Of a stretch of 46,190 nt of DNA, positions 16,451 to 26,130 are shown one piece after another. The stretch is from assembly GCA_018058135.1 (NCBI GenBank), contig JAGPCK010000006.1, positions 35,939 to 82,128 on the forward strand. Reading direction: 5' to 3'. A model generated the notes under the pieces. It saw only the letters and a program-made list of their open reading frames with translations. It was not told the origin of the DNA and did not search any database. This DNA comes from Bacteroidia bacterium (GTDB lineage Bacteria; Bacteroidota; Bacteroidia; UKL13-3). Position 1 is the stretch's first letter. Every line of letters starts with the position of its first letter. A program made the translations under genes and the position numbers.

Positions 16451-18718
16451 TTATTCGGTAACGGAAACGGAGTCGGGATTTGTTGTTGACAGAGTGGAAT
16501 CTGCATCAGCCTTTGGAAGAATATTACCGCAACGATAGTTTTTAGTGATTTTAACGGTAGGCTCCGGGAATTTCCCTAATGAAATACCTGTTTCAGTATG
16601 CTGATAAACCAACTCCATAAAACGACCGTAAATGGGCAAGGCGGTTTTAGAGCCTTCACCCAATTCAGAAACACGAAAGTGAATACTGGGGTCGTTGGCT
16701 CCAACCCATACTCCCGTTACTAAATCTTTGGTAAGCCCGATGTACCAGCCATCCGAGTGGTTGGAGGATGTGCCTGTTTTACCGCCCACCTCATTGCCTT
16801 TTTTAAACAAGTCATATTCCCACAAGGCCTGTGAAGTACCTCCGGGTTCCTGCATCCCGCCCCTGAACATCCATACCATCAACCAGGCCGTTTCTTCTGA
16901 AAGCACCTTTCTTGGAGTGGCTTTAAACTCAGCCAGCAACTTGCCGTCCTTGTCACAAATGCGGTGAACGAGCAATGGTTCAGTGTACAAACCTTTATTG
17001 AGAAATGTGCCGTAAGCATTCACCATTTCCTGCAACGTAACTCCGCTGGAACCTAAGGAAATGGAAGGTACAATAGCCAGAGGGGAACGAATGCCACATT
17101 TATGAGCATAACGGGCTACTTTGTCCCAACCTACTTTTTCAGTAATCTGGGCTGTAACCGAGTTACATGATTTGGCCATAGCCCAACGCAAGGTCATGTG
17201 GTAGCCGGTAAAAACCCAGTCGCTGTTTTGTGGCGACCACACTTTCTTTTTCCCTTTTTCTTCGTACCTGATATGTACTGGTTCATCATAAAAACGGTCG
17301 CAAGGACTCATGCCGTTATCTATAGCCGCACAATAAGCAAAAGGTTTAAAAGTGGAACCGGGTTGACGTTTACTTTGGTTCACATGGTCATACTTAAAGT
17401 AGCGGTGATTAATGCCACCTATCCAAACTTTAATGTGCCCGCTGAAGGGGTCCAAAGTCATCATACCGCTTTGCATCAAAGTCAGGTAATACCGCAACGA
17501 GTCAATGGTGGAAAGGGTAGTATCCCGCTCACCGTTCCAGGTAAACACCTGCATAGTCTTCTTAATGTGAAGAGCCGAGTCAATGGCCAGCGTGTCGCTT
17601 TTAAATTGCTGTTTCAGAGATTTATATGCGGGTGTTTTTTTGAGATACGATTCAAAGAAACCTTTTATTTCACGCTTATTTTCATCCGTCCAGGGGTTTT
17701 GACCTCGCCAGTGCACATTAAATCTGCGCTGTATTTCCCGCATCTTTTCGGCATTAGCCTGCTCTGCTAAAGTTTGCAACTTGGAGTCAATGGTGGTATA
17801 AATTTTCAACCCGTCAGCATATACATCGTACCCGTTTTCATCACACCATTTTTGGATGGCCTGCTTGGCTGCTACCCGAATATAAGAATCCTGCTCTTCG
17901 TCATTATCTGAGGCATCCTGATTAATGATAATGGGCAAGGCCATCAGTGAATCAGCTTCTGCGGAGGAAAGTAATTCATATTTTACCAATTGGGCCAACA
18001 CCACATTTCTGCGTTCCAATGCCTTATCGTAGTTATTGAATGGGTTGTATGTGGTGGTGGCTTTTAACATACCTACCAATAATGCACCTTCCTGCCAGTT
18101 GAGTTCTGATGGAAGTTTGTTGAAATACGTTTTGGCCGCTACTTTTATCCCGAATGCATTATTGCCAAAACCAACTGTATTCAGGTACATCTCCAATAGT
18201 TGCGCTTTGGTGTAAAAATGTTCAAGCTTTAGGGCACAGAACCACTCTTTCATTTTGAATGAAATAGTTCGCAGTAAAGGTATTTTGCCCGCCACCCCTT
18301 GATTTTTAGGATGCCGGGTATGATACAGGTTTTTTACCAGCTGTTGTGTAATGGTACTTGCCCCGCGTTTATCGCCTGATGCGGTGGAGAATACTCCGGC
18401 AAATACGGATCGTACATCAATACCGTGATGCTCATAAAAGCGAATGTCTTCAGTGGCTAAAAGTACTTTAATCAGGTTGGTATCTACCTCTTCCAACGTA
18501 ACCGGACTTCTTTTTTCCTTAAAATAGCGACCTATCAGAACGGAATCAGTTGTATACAACTCTGAAGCCACTGACATACGCGGTGTTTTAATATCGGCAG
18601 GAGTGGGCATGTAGCCAAAAAAATGAAAGGGATTTAATTCAAACAGGATAACAAACAGCAAAAGGGCTGCCCCTGCATAACCCGTTACACGTATACTCTT
18701 GCGCAGGTATTGATTCAT
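16451..18718 (-). CDS. Class A penicillin-binding protein (transglycosylase/transpeptidase)
   Basis: The product is about 755 residues from ATG 18718; an upstream TTG would add three residues. After one N-terminal membrane helix comes the GT51 glycosyltransferase domain, with catalytic-glutamate motif ATEDIRFYEHHGID, GASTITQQLVKNLY, and KAQLLEMYLNTVGFGNNAFGI. The transpeptidase domain carries SxxK as GSTFKPF, SxN as SCNS and KTGTSSN. It polymerises and cross-links peptidoglycan outside the inner membrane and is a beta-lactam target. The tail after about residue 725 is Ser/Asp-rich and carries no further domain. The gene appears to be transcribed alone, with a -7-like CATATTTG upstream. Confidence 0.95.
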   Translation of the reverse strand: MNQYLRKSIRVTGYAGAALLLFVILFELNPFHFFGYMPTPADIKTPRMSVASELYTTDSVLIGRYFKEKRSPVTLEEVDTNLIKVLLATEDIRFYEHHGIDVRSVFAGVFSTASGDKRGASTITQQLVKNLYHTRHPKNQGVAGKIPLLRTISFKMKEWFCALKLEHFYTKAQLLEMYLNTVGFGNNAFGIKVAAKTYFNKLPSELNWQEGALLVGMLKATTTYNPFNNYDKALERRNVVLAQLVKYELLSSAEADSLMALPIIINQDASDNDEEQDSYIRVAAKQAIQKWCDENGYDVYADGLKIYTTIDSKLQTLAEQANAEKMREIQRRFNVHWRGQNPWTDENKREIKGFFESYLKKTPAYKSLKQQFKSDTLAIDSALHIKKTMQVFTWNGERDTTLSTIDSLRYYLTLMQSGMMTLDPFSGHIKVWIGGINHRYFKYDHVNQSKRQPGSTFKPFAYCAAIDNGMSPCDRFYDEPVHIRYEEKGKKKVWSPQNSDWVFTGYHMTLRWAMAKSCNSVTAQITEKVGWDKVARYAHKCGIRSPLAIVPSISLGSSGVTLQEMVNAYGTFLNKGLYTEPLLVHRICDKDGKLLAEFKATPRKVLSEETAWLMVWMFRGGMQEPGGTSQALWEYDLFKKGNEVGGKTGTSSNHSDGWYIGLTKDLVTGVWVGANDPSIHFRVSELGEGSKTALPIYGRFMELVYQHTETGISLGKFPEPTVKITKNYRCGNILPKADADSTLSTTNPDSVSVTE

Positions 18719-18724
18719 AAATTG

Positions 18725-18732
18725 CAAATATG
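18725..18732 (-). promoter_or_regulatory. Possible -7 box of the penicillin-binding protein gene
   Basis: The minus strand reads CATATTTG, one mismatch from TAnnTTTG, six bases upstream of the ATG at 18718. If used, the transcript would be almost leaderless. Confidence 0.3.
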
Positions 18733-18761
18733 CGTAAAATGAGGGCGAAAGAGAAGCAGGA

Positions 18762-19622
18762 TTATTTTTTCATCTCTTCGCGTAACTGGGCAGATGTTTT
18801 TGAACTTCCATCATGGCTCCAACCCGGGGGGGCAAACAAGTACCTGAGTTTGTGCGATAGTGAAACGGGCTTCATGATGTCCTTAAAAATATTTCTCCAT
18901 TCATGGAAAATAACTTTAGCCAAATGGTAGGTGTGAACATTCTTGGTAAGTCCGTACACAGGCTTGTCTGTTTCCTCGGCAAAGGTACCAAACAGCTTAT
19001 CCCACAGAATTAACACCTGTCCCATGTTTTTATCAAGGTACTGCAAATTGCTGGCATGATGCACACGGTGATGAGAAGGGGTGACCAGAAATTTTTCCAG
19101 AATACCTAGTTTACCCACCGTTTCTGTATGTACAAAAAAGGCATACGTTTGATTCACCGCATAAATGAACATAATGTCTATACCGTTAAAACCCAATAAG
19201 GCACAGGGAATAAAAAATATCCAGCGATACAGGGGTTGCAAGGCAGAGGAACGCAGGGCCACGGTGAAATTAAACTTTTCTGAAGAGTGGTGATTTACGT
19301 GCACGGCCCAAAAAAAACGGCAATAGTGTTCCGTTCGGTGGAGCCAGTAAAAGCAGAAATCCTGTGCAACAAAAATCCCAATCCAGTAGTAAACTTTTGA
19401 TCCGATGTGTACGAGTGCAAATTCTACTGAAATTTTGTTGAGTATACCAAAGGTTACACCTTTCATGGTTAAATCCATGAGCAAACCACCCAAACCCAGC
19501 CATAAACTGATGCCGCTATCCTTTAAATCATATAGATGTAACTCATCTCTGCGACTCAGGTAACTCTCCAATACAATGAAGAAAATATAAAGAATAGCGG
19601 TCAGGTATACGAAGTAATCCAT
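18762..19622 (-). CDS. Sterol desaturase / fatty acid hydroxylase superfamily protein
   Basis: The 286-residue integral membrane protein has about four hydrophobic stretches and the three histidine clusters of the family: HRTEH (His95 to His99), HVNHHSSEKFN (His108, 111, 112) and HRVHHASN. These bind a di-iron centre that hydroxylates or desaturates lipids using oxygen. The spacing and EKFNFTVALR match bacterial members related to alkylglycerol monooxygenase and carotenoid or sterol modifying enzymes; the actual lipid substrate is unknown. It sits between the penicillin-binding protein gene and the divergent gyrA, with its own -7-like box. Confidence 0.9.
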   Translation of the reverse strand: MDYFVYLTAILYIFFIVLESYLSRRDELHLYDLKDSGISLWLGLGGLLMDLTMKGVTFGILNKISVEFALVHIGSKVYYWIGIFVAQDFCFYWLHRTEHYCRFFWAVHVNHHSSEKFNFTVALRSSALQPLYRWIFFIPCALLGFNGIDIMFIYAVNQTYAFFVHTETVGKLGILEKFLVTPSHHRVHHASNLQYLDKNMGQVLILWDKLFGTFAEETDKPVYGLTKNVHTYHLAKVIFHEWRNIFKDIMKPVSLSHKLRYLFAPPGWSHDGSSKTSAQLREEMKK

Positions 19623-19629
19623 TTTGATG

Positions 19630-19637
19630 CGAAAATA
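19630..19637 (-). promoter_or_regulatory. Possible -7 box of the hydroxylase gene
   Basis: The minus strand reads TATTTTCG, one mismatch from TAnnTTTG, seven bases upstream of the ATG at 19622. The rest of the 237-base spacer before gyrA shows no further element I could identify. Confidence 0.35.
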
Positions 19638-19859
19638 ACGGAAATCTTAAATTTTAACGGCCGATTGTCAGTCTGCTTGAGATGGTGTAACTGAATTCAA
19701 AAATCAACACTGAATTTGTCCTTACTCAAAGTTACTGCCAACCCCATCAGAATAAGGGAGTTTCCCTTATCCACACCCCCATGAAAATATGTGAGTATTT
19801 TACCCCTGAAACCTGCGTTAAATGCTGTATTTTGCGATGTTTATTAAACACAATTTTAC

Positions 19860-22415
19860 ATGTCAGAGAACAACGACCGCATTATTTCCATTAACATTGA
19901 AGATGAGATGAAAACAGCCTACATCGATTATTCGATGTCGGTGATTGTATCACGTGCCTTACCCGATGTGCGCGATGGGTTAAAACCCGTTCACCGCAGG
20001 GTGCTATATGGAATGACTGAACTGGGACTGGCTTCCAACCGTCCGTACAAAAAATCTGCCCGTATTGTGGGAGAGGTGTTGGGTAAATTTCACCCGCACG
20101 GTGATTCCTCGGTTTATGATACTATGGTGCGTATGGCCCAGGACTGGAGCATGCGTTACACTATGGTTGACGGACAAGGAAACTTTGGTTCCGTTGACGG
20201 AGATCCACCGGCAGCTATGCGTTATACCGAAGCCCGTTTGCGCAAGATAGCGGAAGAAATGCTGGTAGATATTGACAAAAACACGGTCGACTACCGCCCC
20301 AACTTTGACGATTCATTAACAGAACCAACCGTTCTGCCTTCTAAAATACCTAACTTGTTGGTGAATGGTGCCTCAGGTATTGCTGTGGGTATGGCCACCA
20401 ACATGGCTCCACACAACCTTACTGAAGTGATTGAAGGTATTATCGCCTATATTGACAACAGAGACATTACCATTGAAGAGCTGATTAAATACATTAAAGC
20501 ACCCGATTTCCCTACCGGTGGTACCATTTACGGTTACGAAGGGGTGCGTGAAGCATTTGAAACAGGGCGTGGTCGCGTAATGATGCGTGCCAAGTCGAAC
20601 TTTGAAACCAGCAAAACAGGTAAAGACCAGATTATTGTTACCGAAATCCCTTACCAAATCAACAAGGCCCAGCTGATTATGAAAACAGCTGAGCTGATTA
20701 ACGAAAAGGTAATTGAAGGTATCAGCGAAATTCGTGACGAGAGCGACCGTGACGGTATGCGTATCGTGTACGACCTTAAACGCGATGCTATTCCCAACAT
20801 TGTACTCAACAAACTTTACAAATACACTTCCCTGCAAACTTCCTTCAGTGTAAACAACATTGCGCTGGTAAAAGGTCGCCCACAAATGCTTAACCTCAAG
20901 CAGTTAATTGTGTATTACGTAGAACACAGGCACGAGGTAGTTATCAGACGTACACAGTTTGAACTGGCTGAAGCCCGCCAACGTGCTCACATACTCGAGG
21001 GTTTGATTATTGCCATCGATAACCTGGATGAAGTAATCAACCTGATACGCTCCTCACGTACCCCTGATGAGGCCAAATCAGGCCTTATGGAACGTTTCAG
21101 CCTGAGTGACATTCAATCTAAAGCAATACTTGACTTAAGATTACAAAAACTTACTGGTCTTGAGCGTGATAAGTTGAAAGAAGAGTACGAAGAAATCATG
21201 AAATTGATTGCGTATTTGGAAAGTGTACTGGCAGACGAATCATTGCGTATGCAAATCATAAAAGATGAACTTCTGGAAATAAAAGAAAAGTACGGAGATG
21301 CCCGCAGAACAGTAATTGAATACTCTGCCAACGATATGCGCATGGAAGACTTCATCGAACAGGAAGATGTGGTGATTACCATTTCGCACATGGGGTACAT
21401 TAAACGTACTTCATTGGATGAATACCGCACCCAAAACCGTGGCGGACGAGGAGGTAAAGGCGTTGCTCACCGTGATGAGGACTTTGTAGAACACCTGTTT
21501 ATAGCCAATACCCACAATTACCTGTTGTTCTTTACTGAACAGGGCCGTTGTTTCTGGATGAAAGCTTATGAAGTACCTGAAGGTGCTAAAAACACCAAGG
21601 GCCGTGCCATTCAAAACCTCATTAACATACCGGTGAGCGACAAAATACGAGCTTACGTTAACGTACACAACCTCAATGATGAGGAGTACCTGAAAAACAA
21701 CTTCATCATCATGTGTACCAAAAACGGTATCATCAAAAAAACATCATTGGAAGCCTACTCACGCCCGCGTCAAGGTGGTATAAATGCCATAACCGTTCGT
21801 GACGGTGACCAACTGCTCGAAGCCTTACTCACCTCAGGAAAAGACGAGATTCTGATGGCCAAAAAGACCGGACGTGCTATTCGTTTCAATGAAGAAGGAG
21901 TTAGACCAATGGGCCGAACCGCTTCAGGTGTAAAGGGTGTTACATTAGAAGGGAAAGGTGATGAGGTTATTGGTATGATTGCCATTAAAGACAAAGCCAC
22001 CACTGTATTGGTAGTATCAGAAAAAGGATACGGTAAACGTTCCTTCCTGGTTGATCCGGAAAGCGGAGAAGATGAATACCGTGTTACCGGACGTGGTGGA
22101 AAAGGTGTAAAAACCCTCAACATCACCGATAAAACAGGCAATCTGGTAGCCATTAAAGACGTTACCGATGAAAACGACCTGATGATTATTACCAAAAACG
22201 GTATCACCATTCGTATTCCGGTTGAAGATTTACGTGTAATGGGCAGAGCAACCCAAGGCGTTAGGTTGATTAAACTGGACGAAGAAGATGCGATTGCCTC
22301 CGTGGGTAAAGTGGAACACGAAAAAGAAATAGATGAAATAGTTGAAGCAGAAGGCGATTCTCCTGAAAGTGGTACAACAATTGAAAACACCACCGAGGAA
22401 AACCCCGAAGCATAA
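19860..22415 (+). CDS. gyrA: DNA gyrase subunit A
   Basis: The 851-residue protein is full length. The breakage-reunion domain keeps E. coli numbering: catalytic Tyr122 in [10 protein letters not shown], and the quinolone pocket [16 protein letters not shown] with Ser83 and Asp87 in the susceptible state. The C-terminal pinwheel has six blade-like repeats and a GyrA-box-type motif ([10 protein letters not shown]), which separates it from topoisomerase IV and allows DNA wrapping. With GyrB it introduces negative supercoils using ATP. The last 40 residues are strongly acidic. GyrB is not in this window. A TPR protein gene follows after 15 bases and may be co-transcribed. Confidence 0.97.
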   Translation: MSENNDRIISINIEDEMKTAYIDYSMSVIVSRALPDVRDGLKPVHRRVLYGMTELGLASNRPYKKSARIVGEVLGKFHPHGDSSVYDTMVRMAQDWSMRYTMVDGQGNFGSVDGDPPAAMRYTEARLRKIAEEMLVDIDKNTVDYRPNFDDSLTEPTVLPSKIPNLLVNGASGIAVGMATNMAPHNLTEVIEGIIAYIDNRDITIEELIKYIKAPDFPTGGTIYGYEGVREAFETGRGRVMMRAKSNFETSKTGKDQIIVTEIPYQINKAQLIMKTAELINEKVIEGISEIRDESDRDGMRIVYDLKRDAIPNIVLNKLYKYTSLQTSFSVNNIALVKGRPQMLNLKQLIVYYVEHRHEVVIRRTQFELAEARQRAHILEGLIIAIDNLDEVINLIRSSRTPDEAKSGLMERFSLSDIQSKAILDLRLQKLTGLERDKLKEEYEEIMKLIAYLESVLADESLRMQIIKDELLEIKEKYGDARRTVIEYSANDMRMEDFIEQEDVVITISHMGYIKRTSLDEYRTQNRGGRGGKGVAHRDEDFVEHLFIANTHNYLLFFTEQGRCFWMKAYEVPEGAKNTKGRAIQNLINIPVSDKIRAYVNVHNLNDEEYLKNNFIIMCTKNGIIKKTSLEAYSRPRQGGINAITVRDGDQLLEALLTSGKDEILMAKKTGRAIRFNEEGVRPMGRTASGVKGVTLEGKGDEVIGMIAIKDKATTVLVVSEKGYGKRSFLVDPESGEDEYRVTGRGGKGVKTLNITDKTGNLVAIKDVTDENDLMIITKNGITIRIPVEDLRVMGRATQGVRLIKLDEEDAIASVGKVEHEKEIDEIVEAEGDSPESGTTIENTTEENPEA

Positions 22416-22430
22416 CCGTAATTTAAGTAT

Positions 22431-23822
22431 ATGAAGAAAATTATTTTTAGCGTACTGGCCCTTGTTGCATTAAACGGTTACGCGCAAAAATTCAGAGTGG
22501 AAACGGCTTCCATTGCTATTCGCAATTACGAAAACCCGGCCAGCACCAAAGATGATCGCAAAGCGGCCATGGAAGAGGGGAAAGCAGAGATTGATAAAGC
22601 TGCCGAAAACCCTGAATCTCAATCTGACCCTAAAATGTGGTATAACCGAGGTGTAATTTACCAGTACATCATCTCAGATACAGCTGTTGGAATTAATGTT
22701 CCCAATGGTGGTGTGATTGCAATGGAGGCTTACATCAAGTGCATTAAATTGGATGATAAAAAAGCAAAGTACTCCGTTCCGGCCCGCACCAACCTTACCA
22801 ATTACATTGCTTATGTAATGAACATGAAGGCCAATCAGGCATTTAACAACAAAGACTATGTTGGTTCTTTGAATTATTACAAAAAGATACTTGAAATTAT
22901 TCAGTACGATACAGATAAGAACCTGTCTAAAAACAACATGTCGGATAAGGAGTTGTACTGGAACATGGCCGTTATTGCTATTAACGGGGAGTTGAACAAA
23001 GATGCCAAAGAGTACTTACAGGCTGCTATTGACAAAGGCTATCAGGACCCCAATGCTTTTGTTTACCTCGCTAACATTTACCTTACTGAGGGTGATACAG
23101 CCTCTGGTTTAAAGGTAATTGAACAGGGCAGAAGCAACTTCCCCAACACCAGCAGCCTTATTACCGCTGAGATTAACGTGTACATTGCACAGGGACGGGT
23201 AGATGTGTTGGTAGAAAAAGCCAATGCAGCTATTGAAAACAGCCCCGACAATCCTTTATTGTATTACGTACGTGGTAACTCGTACCAGATTTTGGCTGAA
23301 AGCAACGCCAAACTGGTTAAGCGTACCAACGATACACTGGCTTATTTTGCCAAACAGCTAAAATCAGCAACGGACCCTAAGAAAAAGGCCGTTTTAACAG
23401 CTAAGCAGACTGATTTTAAAGCTCAGTTGGCCAAACAAAGTACTGATTACAGTACGTATTTAAGCAGCAGTGAAAAAGATTACCTCAAAACCATTGAACT
23501 GGATGGCGGTATGTTCGATGCACATTTTAACCTGGGCGCGTTGTACCTGAATCAAACACCTGATTTAACCGAGAAAATGAACAATTTGCCGGTATCAGCT
23601 GAGAAAGAATACAACGATACCAAAGCCAAGCGTGATGCATTGTACAAAAAAGCCATTCCGAGTTTTGAGAAAGCTCTGGAAGTTGTAAAGAATCCGAAAG
23701 ATGAATACGATATCTGCAACACCTTAAAACAAGTATACGGTCAGCTTAATGACATGGCTAAGTTTACCGAGTACAAAAAGAGAGCAGAAGAGATTCTGGC
23801 TAAGAACAAAAAGAAGAAATAA
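22431..23822 (+). CDS. Exported tetratricopeptide-repeat protein
   Basis: The 463-residue protein begins with a clear signal peptide (MKKIIFSVLALVALNGYAQ). The rest is helical with several TPR-like repeats (KMWYNRGVIYQYI, ELYWNMAVIAINGELNKDAKEYLQAAIDKGY, NAFVYLANIYLTEGD, MFDAHFNLGALYLNQTP). No enzyme motif is present, so a scaffolding role in the periplasm or at the outer membrane is likely. It starts 15 bases after gyrA. The Lys-rich C-terminus (EILAKNKKKK) is probably flexible. A weak hairpin follows the stop codon. Confidence 0.88.
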   Translation: MKKIIFSVLALVALNGYAQKFRVETASIAIRNYENPASTKDDRKAAMEEGKAEIDKAAENPESQSDPKMWYNRGVIYQYIISDTAVGINVPNGGVIAMEAYIKCIKLDDKKAKYSVPARTNLTNYIAYVMNMKANQAFNNKDYVGSLNYYKKILEIIQYDTDKNLSKNNMSDKELYWNMAVIAINGELNKDAKEYLQAAIDKGYQDPNAFVYLANIYLTEGDTASGLKVIEQGRSNFPNTSSLITAEINVYIAQGRVDVLVEKANAAIENSPDNPLLYYVRGNSYQILAESNAKLVKRTNDTLAYFAKQLKSATDPKKKAVLTAKQTDFKAQLAKQSTDYSTYLSSSEKDYLKTIELDGGMFDAHFNLGALYLNQTPDLTEKMNNLPVSAEKEYNDTKAKRDALYKKAIPSFEKALEVVKNPKDEYDICNTLKQVYGQLNDMAKFTEYKKRAEEILAKNKKKK

Positions 23823-23831
23823 ATCATCAGG

Positions 23832-23858
23832 TAAGGGTATTTCAAAGTACCCTTATTT
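23832..23858 (+). terminator. Putative terminator after the TPR gene
   Basis: An 8-bp perfect stem (TAAGGGTA / TACCCTTA) with an 8-base loop is followed by a short T stretch. The stem has only three G-C pairs, so it is moderate at best. It ends eight bases before the transposon target duplication. Confidence 0.5.
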
Positions 23859-23865
23859 GTTTCAA

Positions 23866-23886
23866 ATTCTATTGGCACTAACATAC
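23866..23886 (+). repeat. Transposon left end: target duplication plus terminal inverted repeat
   Basis: ATTCTATT (23866-23873) is the 8-bp duplicated target. GGCACTAACATAC (23874-23886) is the terminal inverted repeat. Confidence 0.92.
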
Positions 23887-23917
23887 AATAGAGGACAAAA
23901 TACATCACCTTATCGGT

Positions 23918-24361
23918 TTACTCGTGTGTCGCTGTCGTTTGGGCGGCTTCTTTGTCCATTCGATTCATTTCATTTACCAACCATGTCGGAAGATAATATG
24001 TATTTATGTCGGTCTGCTTTATCTTTTTATAACCTAAATCAACCGCCATTTCAAAAATCAAATCTAAAAGCCTCTGCTCATGCTCCTTCGTTGACACGTC
24101 CTTTAGGGTTGGCAAGTATGAATTCAAGGCGTGTTGAACCTTTGGACTGTTGTAAAAAGCAATCGGAACAAAATTTAGTGCTTTTACCCATTGTTCAGAA
24201 TACCCTTGATGTGCTCTTAACTGAAATAAAGTTGAAAATACATACTTTTTATCATTTCGTTTTCGAGTGGCTCGATTGTGTAAAAATCCTACATAAAAAG
24301 CAATAACAGGGCTGCTAATAATAGCGATTATCTCAATGTGGTCTTTAATAAATTGTAACAT
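23918..24361 (-). CDS. Transposon passenger: membrane-anchored hypothetical, 147 aa
   Basis: The protein opens with one hydrophobic segment (IIAIISSPVIAFYVGFL), then a basic stretch and a helical cytoplasmic domain (YVFSTLFQLRAHQGYSEQWVKALNFVPIAFY). This pattern of anchor followed by a short helical domain resembles the family I remember as DUF6680, but I cannot verify it. It is divergent from the transposase with 32 bases between starts, so both may share a control region; a -7-like TATCTTTA lies at 24381-24388. Being inside the inverted repeats, it travels with the element. Function unknown. Confidence 0.7.
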   Translation of the reverse strand: MLQFIKDHIEIIAIISSPVIAFYVGFLHNRATRKRNDKKYVFSTLFQLRAHQGYSEQWVKALNFVPIAFYNSPKVQHALNSYLPTLKDVSTKEHEQRLLDLIFEMAVDLGYKKIKQTDINTYYLPTWLVNEMNRMDKEAAQTTATHE

Positions 24362-24393
24362 AGTATTTAGGTTTAGCCTGTAAAGATATAAAA

Positions 24394-25311
24394 ATGAAAG
24401 ATTTTAACAACTTGCTCGAACTCCTTACCTACTTTAAAGACGATACCGTTTGTCGGGAGTATTTAGAGGCTATTCGTTGGGCGGACGGTATTGTTTGTCC
24501 TCATTGTGGCTCTGAGCGTTTTTATAAGTTAAAATCGGGAGTTCAATATAAGTGTGCTTCTAATGTTTGTTATAAGAAGTTCACAGTAACAGTAGGAACT
24601 ATCTTTGATTCTGCTAAGATTCCATTGAGAAAGTGGTTTGTAGCCATGTATCTTGTTACCTCCCATAAAAAGGGTATTAGTTCCTATCAGTTGTCGCGGG
24701 ATATTGGGGTAACGCAGAAAAGCGCGTGGTTTATGCTTCACCGCTTGCGGGAACTGTCTGAAAGTGGAAGTATGGAGAAACTAAAGGGACAGGTCGAGGT
24801 CGATGAATGCTACATAGGCGGCCAAGAGAAAAATAAACACAAGCAAAACAAATCTAATAAGGCTGGGCCGCGTGGTATTAAAACACCTGTTTTGGCTATT
24901 GTGGAACGTGGCGGGGCGGCTCGTGTGCTTACCTTACAGAATGTAAAAAGTAAAAGCATTGTTAACCCTGTTTATGAATTGGTAGAGGAAGGTACAACCG
25001 TAATAACTGACCAGTTCAATGCCTACTATATGCTAAAGGGCGGTTTTAAGCATGAAACAGTAAACCACAGCAAAGACGAGTTTGTGCGCGGGGATATTCA
25101 CACTAACACGGTGGAAGGGTTCTTTTCTATTCTGAAACGGGGTATCTATGGTATATATCACCAAGTAAGCCCAAAACACTTACAACGCTATTGCAATGAG
25201 TTTGCCTTTCGCTATTCAACAAGAGATATGGACGAGGGCGAACGCTTTAACGAAGCATTAGGGAATATGAACAAAGTATTGAGGTATAATAAGCTAATTA
25301 ACAGAAAATGA
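24394..25311 (+). CDS. IS1595-family transposase (ISXO2-like DDE domain)
   Basis: The 305-residue protein has an N-terminal zinc ribbon (CPHCGSERFY...CASNVCYKKFTV) and a helix-turn-helix-like region (GISSYQLSRDIGVTQKSAWFMLHRLREL) for end binding. The catalytic core follows with first Asp in VEVDECYIGG, second Asp in VITDQFNAYY and the NTVEGFFSILKRGIYGIYH segment. This architecture is that of IS1595/ISXO2 transposases. The length is normal and no frameshift is seen, so the enzyme looks active. Its stop overlaps the start of a small downstream membrane-protein frame as ATGA. Confidence 0.95.
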   Translation: MKDFNNLLELLTYFKDDTVCREYLEAIRWADGIVCPHCGSERFYKLKSGVQYKCASNVCYKKFTVTVGTIFDSAKIPLRKWFVAMYLVTSHKKGISSYQLSRDIGVTQKSAWFMLHRLRELSESGSMEKLKGQVEVDECYIGGQEKNKHKQNKSNKAGPRGIKTPVLAIVERGGAARVLTLQNVKSKSIVNPVYELVEEGTTVITDQFNAYYMLKGGFKHETVNHSKDEFVRGDIHTNTVEGFFSILKRGIYGIYHQVSPKHLQRYCNEFAFRYSTRDMDEGERFNEALGNMNKVLRYNKLINRK

Positions 25312-25547
25312 GTATTATTTCAACGGTTTGGAATTGGCTGTGTCGCGTTTCTCTGAGGGATTGGTTAATAACAGCCGCATTAATACTGAGTCTTGTTGCA
25401 TCTTTTTTAAACTTCGGATATTCTCAATACTATCGCGCTCGATATGAAGCCGAGTATCGTAAGAATGTAGAACTACGGGAACAGCTATTGCAACGACAGC
25501 AACAACTAATGTCAGTACTGCAACAATTATCTGAAAAACGTAAATAG
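25308..25547 (+). CDS. Small membrane/coiled-coil protein coupled to the transposase (uncertain)
   Basis: The frame encodes 79 residues: one membrane helix (WLITAALILSLVASFLNFGY) and a charged coiled coil (RYEAEYRKNVELREQLLQRQQQLMSVLQQL). It starts in an ATGA overlap with the transposase stop, a typical coupling signal. However, almost all of it lies opposite the C-terminal third of the minus-strand gene at 25315-25938, which also looks protein-like. Both could be translated, or one may be a shadow. I give the minus-strand gene the higher chance. Confidence 0.35.
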   Translation: MSIISTVWNWLCRVSLRDWLITAALILSLVASFLNFGYSQYYRARYEAEYRKNVELREQLLQRQQQLMSVLQQLSEKRK

Positions 25548-25938
25548 AACCCGTTTTTTTGTTTAGGTTTCTTATAGACTCATTTGTTTCAATTATTGAA
25601 AGGTTTGCTTGTAGGGTTGACTCATTAAGTCTTTTCATTAGCCCCTTACCTTCTTTTTGGTCTAATCTGTCTATTTCCTCGTCTTGCCTATTCTTGATTA
25701 GATTTTCAAAGTAAATAGCACCCTTAATAGGCATTTTTACTGACCTTATATTTCTATCGCTTGGCAATAGGTAAATATATCCGTCTTTGTTTAGGTCTTG
25801 AAATGCGTGTACAGCATCAGAATTTGATATATATGGGAACTTGTCTTCGCGTCTTTTGGTAAACTCTTGCCATAAAATTTCATCATCTACTTCAAATAGT
25901 GATAGTAGCTTGATATACAACTCTTCCTTTTCATTCAT
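25315..25938 (-). CDS. Transposon passenger: hypothetical with membrane helix, 207 aa
   Basis: The N-terminal 90 residues are soluble and look like a small winged-helix-type domain (LYIKLLSLFEVDDEILWQEF, AFQDLNKDGYIYLL, KGAIYFENLI). A helical linker rich in Lys/Glu follows, then one strong membrane helix (VFQIIVAVLTLVVAVVAIAVPVVL), then a charged tail (RDSIENIRSLKKMQQDSVLMRLLL). It lies 10 bases after a small co-oriented frame (25949-26068), supporting a two-gene unit. It converges with, and covers, the 79-residue plus-strand frame. I do not recognise the family; a signalling or immunity-type membrane protein is one possibility. Confidence 0.62.
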   Translation of the reverse strand: MNEKEELYIKLLSLFEVDDEILWQEFTKRREDKFPYISNSDAVHAFQDLNKDGYIYLLPSDRNIRSVKMPIKGAIYFENLIKNRQDEEIDRLDQKEGKGLMKRLNESTLQANLSIIETNESIRNLNKKTGSIYVFQIIVAVLTLVVAVVAIAVPVVLHSYDTRLHIERDSIENIRSLKKMQQDSVLMRLLLTNPSEKRDTANSKPLK

Positions 25939-25948
25939 AAAGAAAGAC

Positions 25949-26068
25949 TTAATTATCCTTTTTAGGCTTTTGGGGCGGCTTTGCAGCCAGTTTTAAGAGT
26001 TCATTGAAACTCTTATTCACCTTTATTTTTTTGTGCTTATCGGGCTTTTCCTGCTTCTTTTCTCCCAT
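25949..26068 (-). CDS. Small basic protein, 39 aa, upstream of the 207-aa passenger
   Basis: A short frame from ATG at 26068 encodes MGEKKQEKPDKHKKIK, then VNKSFNELLKLAAKPPQKPKKDN. The Lys-rich start, an FNELLKLA helix and a Pro/Lys tail resemble small proteins I have seen in Bacteroidota accessory regions. It stops 10 bases before the start of the 207-residue gene and may be co-translated with it. Too short for certainty. Function unknown. Confidence 0.45.
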   Translation of the reverse strand: MGEKKQEKPDKHKKIKVNKSFNELLKLAAKPPQKPKKDN

Positions 26069-26130
26069 ATACACGAAGTTAAGAAAATTATAAGACTTTG
26101 CTATATTTACAGCCCTAAATACTTAAAGCT

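Noticed and set aside
16347-16538. A 63-codon plus-strand frame between the kinase and penicillin-binding protein genes
   Set aside because: About half of it is antisense to the end of the penicillin-binding protein gene, and the rest has no family-like sequence.
23749-24306. A 185-codon plus-strand frame running from the TPR gene into the transposon
   Set aside because: It crosses the transposon boundary, is out of frame with the TPR gene, and is antisense to the 147-aa passenger gene.
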